Source: Prolixibacteraceae bacterium UBA6162 (GTDB taxonomy: Bacteria; Bacteroidota; Bacteroidia; Bacteroidales; Prolixibacteraceae). From it: a stretch of DNA of 15,752 nt. The notes beneath the pieces are model-generated. The model saw only the letters and a program-made list of their open reading frames with translations. It was not told the origin of the DNA and searched no databases. How positions within the stretch are numbered: the first letter of the stretch is position 1; every line of letters begins with the position of its first letter. The translations under genes were made by a program, and so were the position numbers. Location of the stretch: NCBI GenBank assembly GCA_002428215.1, contig DIUI01000087.1:1-15752 (forward strand). Direction: 5' to 3'. Shown here piece by piece: positions 7,636-15,112 of the stretch.

Positions 7636-10143
7636 TTATTTATTAGTAAAAAATTCCTCTCCTATAGTCCAGTCGTTGTTAAAGAACCCCGAAACAAGAA
7701 TGCCATCCAATCCATTCCTTAAATAATCCTGGTTAAAGATCAACAAATCGGGATAGCCATTTACCCCCGAGAAGTAGTCGTTGCCAATCTGCGATTTCAT
7801 GCCACGGATACCTGTGCCCGCTATTACACCTATGGTGGCATTGTCGGAGTCGGAGCGTGGATAGATAAAACATGCTGCGAGATCATCGCCCGAAAAGAAG
7901 GTTTCTCCAAAATGGATACCCTCCTTACGGACTGTTATAGGGCTTTCATGTAGCAGCATACCCCATGCCCGGTTGTTGTCGGCATTGCCGTATAGTATTA
8001 CATTCCGGTCGGCATATTTATCCATTGTAAAGTCTTTGTCGGGTATCACCTCGAATGAGCCGTTGCCTTTGTATAAAAAGGCTTCGGCATCGAAACGTGC
8101 CTTATTGCGGTACCACTCGTTCTCTTCGCGGCTGCCCCCTGTTGCATATACCAACACAGCCCGGTTGTCGAAGGCTTGTTTGAAACCACTTCCTCTTTCA
8201 GGATGTTTTTCGCGCCGGTTAAGAGAAGTTGGTATCCATTGGCCCGACTTATAAGTGAGCACCAGATTTTTTTGATCATCAGCTTCGATAGTCTGCCCGC
8301 CGATTACCACCAGCGGCCGATCCGTAAATTCCAGTTCGCTAAGATCAATGGAAACCGTTGCAACGTTTTTAACACTTCCCACAATGGTATCGCCGCTCTT
8401 CTGAAAAGAAACCGACGAGAATTCCAGCGGTTTTTGCTGCTGCAGGATGGTTACCCAATAGCTGGAAGCTGACACCGAAGGTGAGGCGGTATGGAACTCA
8501 ATCTCTTTGACCTCTCTCCTGGCAGGTATAGAGTGCCATTTAAAATAGGAGAATATGGGATGCCAGTCAACACTGTGGTCGCCATACCAGTGCGAACCTC
8601 CCGGGTATTCATAATAATTGAAGTTGGGATGAAACTCAGACAGGGTCTGCCGCATCATTCTGGCAAGGCTGACCGGCACCACGGTGTCTTCATCACCGTG
8701 AAGTATGTAAATGCCCGATTGCAGGAAATTCCTTTTCAGTTCGAGGGTGCGGGCAGCATGTGCGCTGCGGTTCAACATCTGGTAGTGTTGGTTCTGTGTC
8801 TCACTTTCGGAAGGGCCCCCTCTGCGGTAGCCCAGAATATCGGGGTACCCGGCGCAGGGAGCAATGGCTGCAAAGCGATCGGGGTATGTAACGCCCAGGT
8901 GCCAGGTACCATGACCTCCCATAGAGTGGCCGGTAAGGTAGGTCAATTCGGGTTTTGTTTGATACTTTTTACGTGCATCTTCGAGTACTTCAAGGGCATC
9001 GATGCGGCCCCATTCCTCCCAGTTGAACCCAAAGGGACGTCGATTGGTAGGTGCCACTATATGACACCAATCTTTTGAAGCATAGGCCCTTGCCTGGTTT
9101 CGGGCTTCCACTCCGGCACCGTGCACCGATAATACCAGCGCTTGTCCTTCGCCACTGGTCGTGGAAGGGGCCACGCTGTAATACTGAATGCTGCCATCAA
9201 TCTTGCTAACGAAGGTTCTTTCATGGTGTGCATCTGGATCGACCTGATTTATGGTAATATCTGTCCGGTCGAGCTCACGTCCTCCTGCTCCCAGCAAAAT
9301 TACTGTAGCGGTTACTATTCTTTTATCAGATATTGCTTTTTGCGATGGTATTTTGAAAGGTAATTTACGCACTGCCATTTCCATGACGTTGCCTGCAGGG
9401 TGTGATACTTCTTCTCCCGATTCAAGAACACATTTTATGGTCAGATTTCTAAGCTCCTTTTCGGTAGCATTGATTACCCTTATGGCAGCCCATTTATCCT
9501 CTGTTTCACCTTTGATTATTGCCGGTAGGGTCAAATCTCTGCTTGAGACCATTACCGGTTTGCGCGGGGCAACCAGTCTCGACGCTACCCTTCCGAATCG
9601 GCCGGGGGTATATATGAAATCGTTACTGCCCTTGTTCAGCCTGACAGGTATGAGGGTGTATCCAAAATCGTAATGGTCTCCCTCGTAGGGCATTCCATTG
9701 ATATAAAGACGGGTGTGTCCTTTGGCATCGAGCAGTGCAATTTGAGATTTTGGTGCCATAAACCGGGTATGCAGGAACGAACGTCGCATCTCGATTCCGG
9801 TAAAGATTCCATCATTGTTGGCACTGATTTGGGTCCAAAGAGGGTTGGATTCGCTCTCTTCTGCTGGGATTAGAGCCTGTCCGTTTTGGGGAGGTGCCAT
9901 GCTTCCATTAGCCAAAGCCCAGGCGATGATATCCCTCGATGGCAAAAGGCCACCGCTGGCAGGTCCGGTTGGCATGGTCAGACCTTCGGTAAATTGGTAT
10001 AATATCTCGCCTTCGTCGATTTTTTCAATCGTTTCACGTCCAAAATATTCGACGATGTTACCTCTTTTTTGTCCCTGAACCGTTTCAACAGTAATTAAAA
10101 GTAAGGCGGTAAACAAAATGAGGCAATTGGCTGATTTACTCAT
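7636..10143 (-). CDS. Secreted prolyl-oligopeptidase-like alpha/beta hydrolase
   Basis: Large hydrolase of about 835 residues, predicted exported. The frame is open to 10242, but the ATG at 10143 (MSKSANCLILFTALLLITVETVQG) starts a clean signal peptide with likely cleavage before Gln25, and an A-rich stretch precedes it; the ATG at 10179 or 10242 would bury this signal. After an N-terminal region of about 370 residues that looks beta-rich (RLYINGMPYEG and GSNDFIYTPGRFGR suggest a jelly-roll fold) comes an S9/esterase-type catalytic domain: TGHSMGG with Ser407, HGDEDTVVPV with Asp486, and GGSHWYGD with His518, a plausible triad. About 300 further residues follow, with no sorting domain that I recognise. 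It has no lipobox Cys. Whether it acts on peptides or on esters cannot be told from sequence. It stands alone on its strand and diverges from the DUF4256 gene. Confidence 0.88.
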   Translation of the reverse strand: MSKSANCLILFTALLLITVETVQGQKRGNIVEYFGRETIEKIDEGEILYQFTEGLTMPTGPASGGLLPSRDIIAWALANGSMAPPQNGQALIPAEESESNPLWTQISANNDGIFTGIEMRRSFLHTRFMAPKSQIALLDAKGHTRLYINGMPYEGDHYDFGYTLIPVRLNKGSNDFIYTPGRFGRVASRLVAPRKPVMVSSRDLTLPAIIKGETEDKWAAIRVINATEKELRNLTIKCVLESGEEVSHPAGNVMEMAVRKLPFKIPSQKAISDKRIVTATVILLGAGGRELDRTDITINQVDPDAHHERTFVSKIDGSIQYYSVAPSTTSGEGQALVLSVHGAGVEARNQARAYASKDWCHIVAPTNRRPFGFNWEEWGRIDALEVLEDARKKYQTKPELTYLTGHSMGGHGTWHLGVTYPDRFAAIAPCAGYPDILGYRRGGPSESETQNQHYQMLNRSAHAARTLELKRNFLQSGIYILHGDEDTVVPVSLARMMRQTLSEFHPNFNYYEYPGGSHWYGDHSVDWHPIFSYFKWHSIPARREVKEIEFHTASPSVSASSYWVTILQQQKPLEFSSVSFQKSGDTIVGSVKNVATVSIDLSELEFTDRPLVVIGGQTIEADDQKNLVLTYKSGQWIPTSLNRREKHPERGSGFKQAFDNRAVLVYATGGSREENEWYRNKARFDAEAFLYKGNGSFEVIPDKDFTMDKYADRNVILYGNADNNRAWGMLLHESPITVRKEGIHFGETFFSGDDLAACFIYPRSDSDNATIGVIAGTGIRGMKSQIGNDYFSGVNGYPDLLIFNQDYLRNGLDGILVSGFFNNDWTIGEEFFTNK

Positions 10144-10362
10144 AATCTTTTTAAGAATTTGAAATTGATTTGCATTCATATCCTGAACCTCTATGATGGC
10201 AATTCGATTGAAGACCGTAAAAATAGAAAATTTGATGGCCATGCCACAAAAAACTTGTTACGGCATCTGTTATTGATTGCCTAAAATGGTCAGATGGTGC
10301 CCCGGAGCGAGATGGGTTGCAAATCGCTAATTGTTTCAAATGCAGTTATCTCATAATTACTT

Positions 10363-10370
10363 TAAATTTG
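10363..10370 (+). promoter_or_regulatory. Candidate -7 promoter box for the DUF4256 gene
   Basis: TAAATTTG matches the TAnnTTTG Bacteroidota -7 consensus exactly and ends 23 nt before the ATG at 10394, predicting a leader of about 15-20 nt. The expected -33 TTTG is at best represented by TTTC at 10334-10337. Its position argues against any start upstream of 10394. Confidence 0.5.
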
Positions 10371-10393
10371 CTTCATCCAATCAGTCAATATGT

Positions 10394-10957
10394 ATGAATC
10401 CCAACCAAAAAGTATCAAACGGGCAGATTGAATTGCTGCTTGAACAACTTCAGAAACGATTCGAGAGCCATATGCATCGTCATCAAGGCATGTTTTGGTC
10501 TGATATTGCTGAAAGAATTTATCATCAGCCCCCTATAATTTTGTCGTTGTTTGCCATGGAAGAGAGTGGGGGAGAGCCTGATGTTGTGGAGTATGATTCC
10601 ATCAGCGACCGATATCATTTCTTTGATTGTTCTCCTGAAAGCCCTGTCGGTCGCAGGAACCTATGCTACGACGAAATGGCTCTGGCTTCAAGAAAAAAAT
10701 TCAGACCCTCCGGAAGTGCCCTGGGTATGGCAAGTGAGATGGGTATTGAGCTCCTAACGCCAGAGCATTATCGACGTCTTCAGCAAACAGGAACTTTCGA
10801 TGCTAAAACCTCAAGTTGGCTGTTGACTCCAACCGATATCAGGGAAAAGGGCGGGGCACTTTTTGGTGATTTTCGGTTCGGACATGTGTTTTTATACCAC
10901 AATGGAGCCGAATCCTATTATGGCGTTCGGGGCTTTCGCGGCCTTCTGAGGGTGTGA
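10394..10957 (+). CDS. DUF4256 domain-containing protein
   Basis: Cytosolic protein of 187 residues without signal peptide or membrane segment. It carries the conserved blocks I associate with DUF4256: a helical N-terminus with RFESHMHRHQGMFW, the GGEPDVVEYD motif, the FFDCSPESPVGRRNLCYD segment with two cysteines, MASEMGIELLTPEHYRRLQ, the KTSSWLLTP motif and the C-terminal HNGAESYYGVRGFRG. Function is not known to me, and nothing in the sequence names a catalytic chemistry; the invariant-looking Cys/His/Glu residues are worth noting. The frame is open back to a TTG at 10331, but the exact -7 box at 10363-10370 lies inside that extension, so the ATG at 10394 is the start. The acyl-CoA dehydrogenase gene follows after 109 bp on the same strand; a functional link is not shown. 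Confidence 0.85.
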   Translation: MNPNQKVSNGQIELLLEQLQKRFESHMHRHQGMFWSDIAERIYHQPPIILSLFAMEESGGEPDVVEYDSISDRYHFFDCSPESPVGRRNLCYDEMALASRKKFRPSGSALGMASEMGIELLTPEHYRRLQQTGTFDAKTSSWLLTPTDIREKGGALFGDFRFGHVFLYHNGAESYYGVRGFRGLLRV

Positions 10958-11066
10958 AGCCTAAACTTTTCCTTTTTACATTGCCGAACCATTTTTTGGA
11001 TCTGTTGTTTATGCAGAATGCGTTTCGTATTTTTAGACCCTTTAATCCTAATAGTAATTCAATAAG

Positions 11067-12617
11067 ATGCATAAAGCCTTTGATTTAGCTGCCAGCTCAA
11101 ACGTTCAACCTGCGAGCTACACTCAAATACCATTTGTCGACTATCTCGACCGCTTCCGGGCCGTTATGAAGAGTGTTTTTCATGAACGGGCCGATATCGA
11201 CCGACTTGCCATTACAAGGGGTATGCCCCCATTTGTGCTTCGTGAAATCATGCAGCTTAATCCACTTGCTGTGGGTATCCCGGCAGCTTATGGTGGAAGG
11301 GGTGGTCGCATGGAAGAGAGTTTGGCGCTATTGGCAGCAGCCTCATACGAATCGCTTGCTTTATCGCTTACACTGGGGATCAATTCGGCGCTATTCCTAC
11401 AACCTGTCGCTAAGTATGGTTTAGCCGAGGTGAAGCAGCCTGTCTTCGATCGCTTTCTCCATAACCAAAACATGGGAGGGCTCATGATTACTGAACCTGG
11501 TTATGGAAGTGATGCACTCAATATGCAAACATATTACCGTGCGGCCGGAGAGCAATACCATATCGAAGGAACCAAGCATTGGGCTGGTCTTACCGGTTGG
11601 GCAGAATTCTGGCTGCTTACTGCACGCGAAATGAGCCATTCGGGTGACCTGAAGCGCGACATCGATTTCTTTATTTGCGACGTAACTCAGGAGGGACAAC
11701 AAATTGTTGTAGAGGAGTTTTATGAAAACCTTGGACTTTACCAAATTCCATACGGTCGCAATCGACTTGATGTATCTGTGCCCAAAGCCCATCGGCTGGT
11801 TCCTGAAACCACCGGTGTAAAAATGATGCTCGATTTGCTGCACCGCAGCCGTATGCAATTCCCCGGTATGGCCATGGGATTCATTCAGCGTATGCTCGAT
11901 GAGTCTGTTGCCCATAGTGAGCAACGCAACATCGGAGGGAGGAGTCTAACTACCTACGATCAGGTTCAGCAGCGTCTGGCCCGCCTGCAGGCATCCTTTA
12001 CTATCTGCTCTGCGATGTGTGTCAACAGTAGTTCTCGTGCAGGAATCGAAAACGATCTTTCATCGTCGGGCTTTGAAGCCAACTCCATCAAGACCGTTAT
12101 AACCGACCTAATGCAGGAAGCAGCCCAGTCTGCTACCCAGTTGGTCGGCGCGCAGGCTTATAAGCTCAGCCATGTTGCCGGTAGGGGTATTACCGACTCC
12201 CGCCCATTCCAGATTTTCGAAGGGTCGAACGATATTCTCTATGCCCAGATTTCTGAGCAGCTGATTAAAATGATGAAGAAAACCCGTGAGACCAACCTTT
12301 TCCGCTTTCTGTCAGATTTTGACTTAACACGCAAGTCGTCTGATAAACTGAGAAAGTTGCTTGATTTTGAACTCAACCTTAACATGCCTCAGCGCAAGTT
12401 GGTGGAGCTTGGACAGGTGCTTGGCCGGCTTGTGAGTGCCGAGATGGTAATCAACCTGGGTGAAAAGGGATTTCGCAGCGATTTAACGCAGAATGCTCTT
12501 GAGCTGCTGGATCAGGAAATCACTGCACTTATGGGTAGTTTCGGATTTGAAAACCGCAGTCAGCTGGTCGAAAGTTACCAAACCGGAAGCAACTGGTTTG
12601 AACTGGTTCGCAGATAA
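11067..12617 (+). CDS. Acyl-CoA dehydrogenase family protein with C-terminal extension
   Basis: FAD enzyme expected to introduce an alpha,beta double bond into an acyl thioester and pass electrons to ETF. The 516-residue chain is longer than ordinary acyl-CoA dehydrogenases (about 380-400). Order of parts: N-terminal helical domain (about residues 20-135, with VGIPAAYGGRGG), the flavin/substrate beta-domain with LMITEPGYGSDA (about 138-149) and GTKHWAGLTGWAEF, the C-terminal helical domain (about 255-400), and the catalytic-base motif PFQIFEGSNDILYAQ with Glu385. About 115 helical, charged residues follow to the C-terminus. The EGSN loop keeps the Glu used by short- and medium-chain enzymes. 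No beta-oxidation or ETF genes are adjacent, so the substrate is unknown; roles outside fatty-acid oxidation are possible. Start ATG at 11067; no exact -7 box was found upstream. The gene is convergent with hemF, with a 29-bp gap. Confidence 0.9.
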   Translation: MHKAFDLAASSNVQPASYTQIPFVDYLDRFRAVMKSVFHERADIDRLAITRGMPPFVLREIMQLNPLAVGIPAAYGGRGGRMEESLALLAAASYESLALSLTLGINSALFLQPVAKYGLAEVKQPVFDRFLHNQNMGGLMITEPGYGSDALNMQTYYRAAGEQYHIEGTKHWAGLTGWAEFWLLTAREMSHSGDLKRDIDFFICDVTQEGQQIVVEEFYENLGLYQIPYGRNRLDVSVPKAHRLVPETTGVKMMLDLLHRSRMQFPGMAMGFIQRMLDESVAHSEQRNIGGRSLTTYDQVQQRLARLQASFTICSAMCVNSSSRAGIENDLSSSGFEANSIKTVITDLMQEAAQSATQLVGAQAYKLSHVAGRGITDSRPFQIFEGSNDILYAQISEQLIKMMKKTRETNLFRFLSDFDLTRKSSDKLRKLLDFELNLNMPQRKLVELGQVLGRLVSAEMVINLGEKGFRSDLTQNALELLDQEITALMGSFGFENRSQLVESYQTGSNWFELVRR

Positions 12618-12646
12618 TCCCTTAGTTTATAATAAATTATCTCATA

Positions 12647-13561
12647 TCAGATCCATTCGCGGGGAACCTGCAAGACTTTCACCAATGCCTCTTCTTCGCT
12701 TTCTGGATCAGGTTGATGGTTGTATGCCCACCTTACTTTTGGGGGCAGGCTCATCAAAATCGATTCTGTGCGCCCATCCGTTTTTATGCCAAACCGGGTA
12801 CCATCGTCGTGGAGTAAATTAAATTCAACGTACCTGCCTCTTCTGATCTCTTGCCAGACTTTGTTTTCATGGCTGAAGGGGATTTCTTTCCGTGCCTCTG
12901 CTATTGGGAGATAAGCCTTTAAGAATTCTTTGCCCGTTGCCGTGGTGAAATCGAACCAAAACTGCCCATCGCGTTCCGGCGTTCCCCTAAGTTTATCGAA
13001 AAAGATTCCTCCAACACCCCTGGCTTCTTTCCGGTGATGGTTGTAGAAGTAGCGATCGCATGCAGATTTGAATTGAGGGTAAAGTCGGTGATCGAATCTA
13101 TCGCAAACATCTTTCCAAGTGGAATGAAAATGCACGATATCCCCGGTAAAGAGATAATAAGGGGTTAAATCAGCCCCTCCGCCAAACCATGCATCTACTA
13201 CCTTTTTATTGGAGTCGTATAGTTCAAAATAGCGAAAATTGGCATGAACGGTAGGTACGAAAGGATTGGTTGGATGCAGTACGAGTGAAATTCCACACGC
13301 AAAGAAAGCTTGGGCCGGAGTTCCGAGATATCTTTTCACTTCGTCCGTAAGCTGACCGTGTACGGCCGAGGTATTTACCCCTCCTCCTTCGAGCAGGTTG
13401 CTTTCCGATACAACCCTCGTAATGCCGCCACCACCGCCGGGTCGCTCCCAGGTATCACGTGTAAATAGAGGAATGCCTTCAATGGCTTCGAAGGCCGAAC
13501 AGATCTCATTCTGAAGCGACATAATATAGTGGTGAAAGGGCTTTCTGAAAGATTCAATCAT
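12647..13561 (-). CDS. hemF: Oxygen-dependent coproporphyrinogen III oxidase
   Basis: Aerobic haem-pathway enzyme that oxidatively decarboxylates two propionates of coproporphyrinogen III to give protoporphyrinogen IX, using O2. The 304-residue product has the normal family length. Motifs present: RPGGGGGITRV (about 40-50), the VHANFRYFEL segment with the conserved His106, the WFGGGADLTPYYL segment (about 124-136), and the long family signature running from CDRYFYNHHRKEARG to VGGIFFD. The start at 13561 is taken; Met14 is a less likely alternative. A possible small gene on the same strand ends 33 bp upstream and could be its operon partner. The gene implies aerobic haem synthesis; whether HemN/HemZ also exists lies outside this window. 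Confidence 0.97.
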   Translation of the reverse strand: MIESFRKPFHHYIMSLQNEICSAFEAIEGIPLFTRDTWERPGGGGGITRVVSESNLLEGGGVNTSAVHGQLTDEVKRYLGTPAQAFFACGISLVLHPTNPFVPTVHANFRYFELYDSNKKVVDAWFGGGADLTPYYLFTGDIVHFHSTWKDVCDRFDHRLYPQFKSACDRYFYNHHRKEARGVGGIFFDKLRGTPERDGQFWFDFTTATGKEFLKAYLPIAEARKEIPFSHENKVWQEIRRGRYVEFNLLHDDGTRFGIKTDGRTESILMSLPPKVRWAYNHQPDPESEEEALVKVLQVPREWI

Positions 13562-13594
13562 AGCGATGGTTGTTTTTCTGATATTCTCGGGATT

Positions 13595-13840
13595 TTAAAA
13601 TTCCTGTAGCATTTGGATTTGTGCTCTGTAAAAATAGACAAAAAGGTATGAATCGGCCCTGAGGGAAGCTTCGAAATAGTGTATATTTGCCGGATCGGTA
13701 AAGTTCAAGAATTCTAACCATATTTGCCTTTGTTGTATGAGTTCTGCTCGGTAAGTATCTGTCGGGTAGTTCAAATTCCGGGCAGAGCATTTCTTGTTCA
13801 CAAAAGAGAATGAACCGAAAGGAGAGTTCGTACGAGACAC
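13595..13840 (-). CDS. Possible small protein gene upstream of hemF, unrecognised
   Basis: An 81-codon ORF on the hemF strand, ending 33 bp before the hemF start. I do not recognise it. The downstream part reads like real protein: amphipathic helices TYRAELIQQRQIWLEFLNF and EASLRADSYLFVYFYRAQIQ, with a regular hydrophobic/charged pattern, whereas the first ~22 residues look weaker. There is no ATG start; GTG at 13840 is the earliest, with GTG at 13801 (68 residues) and TTG at 13774 (59 residues) as alternatives, and an in-frame TGA lies just upstream. No signal peptide. Against it: no ATG, no known family, and the candidate TATATTTG promoter of the opposite gene lies inside it. The spacing to hemF fits an operon. 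It could equally be a chance ORF. Confidence 0.35.
   Translation of the reverse strand: MSRTNSPFGSFSFVNKKCSARNLNYPTDTYRAELIQQRQIWLEFLNFTDPANIHYFEASLRADSYLFVYFYRAQIQMLQEF
13682..13689 (+). promoter_or_regulatory. Candidate -7 box for the PLP-dependent enzyme gene
   Basis: TATATTTG matches TAnnTTTG exactly, but it lies 193 nt before the ATG at 13883, which would give a long leader, and no good -33 TTTG is seen. It is the only exact plus-strand box in the gap. It competes with the minus-strand small ORF for the same DNA. Confidence 0.25.
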
Positions 13841-13882
13841 AACAATGGATCAATTGAATTTAAAAATCCTAAAATTACACAA

Positions 13883-15112
13883 ATGAAGAAGCAGGGATTT
13901 ACCACCCGGTCTTTGAATGTACCCTACGCAAAAACCGATCCTCACCATGCCCTCCAGATGCCGCTGTATGGTGCACAGGCGTTTGAGTTTGAATCGGCGG
14001 AGCAGATTGCCGCCAACTTTAGGGGAGAATATATCGCTCATGTTTATTCGCGTGCATCGAATCCAACCGTTGAGTATTTTGAAATGAAAATGCGCGAGCT
14101 TACCGGAGCCCATGGTTCACTTGCAGTAGCCTCCGGAATGGCAGCCATTGCCGATGTAATGTTTGCGGTTGCGCGTTCGGGCGATAATATCATCACCGGG
14201 AATCAGCTCTTCGGTCATACCTATGCCCTTATGCAGCAAACCTTGCCCGACCTGGGTATTGAAACCCGTTTCACGGCCCTGCGTGAAGCAAAAGAGATAG
14301 AGGCCCTTATTGATTCCCGGACCCGAGCTATATTTTTTGAAACGGTTACCAATCCTCAGCTAACTATTGCCGACTTCTCCATGCTGTCTGATATTGCGCG
14401 CAGGCATCAAATTCTGCTCATTGCCGACAGTACACTTACACCGCCCAACGTTTTCAAGGCTTCACTCCATGGGGTAGATATAGAGGTAATGTCAACCACC
14501 AAATATATATCGGGCGGAGCCACTTCATTTGGCGGCGCCATTTTGGATTATGCCTCTTACGACTGGAGCCTCAATCCAAATTTCGCAGCCTATTATCCAA
14601 AATTTGGAAAAAACGCCTTAATTGCGAAGCTCCGGAAAAATATATACCGGAATACCGGAGGCAGTATGACTGCTCAAACAGCCCTTATGCAAATTGCAGG
14701 CCTCGATATGCTTGAATTGCGCGTGGAGCGTTGTTATGCCAATTGTATGGCATTGGGCGATTATCTGGCCAAACATCCCAGGGTTGAACGGGTCGACTAT
14801 CCTGGTTTGCCAGGCTCTCCGGGTTATCAGGAGGCTGTCCGAATTTTCAAAGGTATTCCAGGTACTATAATGACATTTGATCTGGAAAGCGAAGCAGCAT
14901 GCTTTACTTTTATGAACCGATTGTCTGTAATTCGTCGTGCCACCAATCTGAACGACAATAAGTCGCTGATTATTCATCCATGGTCGACCATTTACGCTGA
15001 ATTTCCCGAGAAGGAGCGTGAAGCTGCCTTTATTCGGCCAACCATGATGCGCTTGTCGGTAGGGATTGAAAATGCGGCCGATCTTATCGACGATATTGCA
15101 GCTGCATTATGA
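13883..15112 (+). CDS. Cys/Met-metabolism PLP-dependent enzyme, probably O-acetylhomoserine sulfhydrylase-like
   Basis: Fold-type I PLP enzyme of 409 residues in the trans-sulfuration family, which includes homocysteine synthases, cystathionine synthases/lyases and methionine gamma-lyase. Features: YSRASNPTVEYFEMKM (about 54-69), the phosphate-cup SGMAAI motif (about 84-89), NQLFGHTYALM where most family members have LYG, the PLP-contacting IADSTLTPP (about 180-188), and Lys207 in MSTTKYISGG as the Schiff-base lysine. Phe in place of the usual active-site Tyr, together with TKYISGGATSFGG, points to the sulfhydrylase subfamily with an LFG motif rather than to gamma-lyases, but I cannot assign the reaction firmly. 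No other methionine gene is adjacent. The ATG at 13883 fits the family start. The TGA at 15110-15112 overlaps the stop codon region of convergent queG. The symbol is left empty because metY, metZ and mgl cannot be separated here. Confidence 0.88.
   Translation: MKKQGFTTRSLNVPYAKTDPHHALQMPLYGAQAFEFESAEQIAANFRGEYIAHVYSRASNPTVEYFEMKMRELTGAHGSLAVASGMAAIADVMFAVARSGDNIITGNQLFGHTYALMQQTLPDLGIETRFTALREAKEIEALIDSRTRAIFFETVTNPQLTIADFSMLSDIARRHQILLIADSTLTPPNVFKASLHGVDIEVMSTTKYISGGATSFGGAILDYASYDWSLNPNFAAYYPKFGKNALIAKLRKNIYRNTGGSMTAQTALMQIAGLDMLELRVERCYANCMALGDYLAKHPRVERVDYPGLPGSPGYQEAVRIFKGIPGTIMTFDLESEAACFTFMNRLSVIRRATNLNDNKSLIIHPWSTIYAEFPEKEREAAFIRPTMMRLSVGIENAADLIDDIAAAL

Larger units (their letters stand above)
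13562..13882. other. 321-bp region between divergent hemF and the PLP enzyme gene
   Basis: Apart from the unrecognised 81-codon minus-strand ORF at 13595-13840 and an exact TATATTTG box at 13682-13689 on the plus strand, I see no RNA gene, palindrome or terminator. No exact -7 box for hemF is present on the minus strand. If the small ORF is real, only 42 bp separates it from the PLP enzyme gene. Confidence 0.5.

Noticed and set aside
8491..9078. 195-codon plus-strand ORF
   Set aside because: It lies wholly antisense to the catalytic domain of the secreted hydrolase, which has clear family motifs; no family-like sequence in this frame.
10144..10242. N-terminal extension of the secreted hydrolase up to the ATG at 10242 (or the ATG at 10179)
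   Set aside because: Starting at 10143 gives a clean signal peptide at the very N-terminus; the longer forms would place 12-33 non-signal-like residues before it.
10331..10393. Extension of the DUF4256 protein to the TTG at 10331
   Set aside because: The exact TAAATTTG -7 box lies inside the extension, and family-like sequence starts only after the ATG at 10394.
13554..13853. 99-codon minus-strand ORF in another frame over the gap upstream of hemF
   Set aside because: It needs a TTG start, overlaps the hemF start, and reads as low-quality sequence compared with the 81-codon frame.
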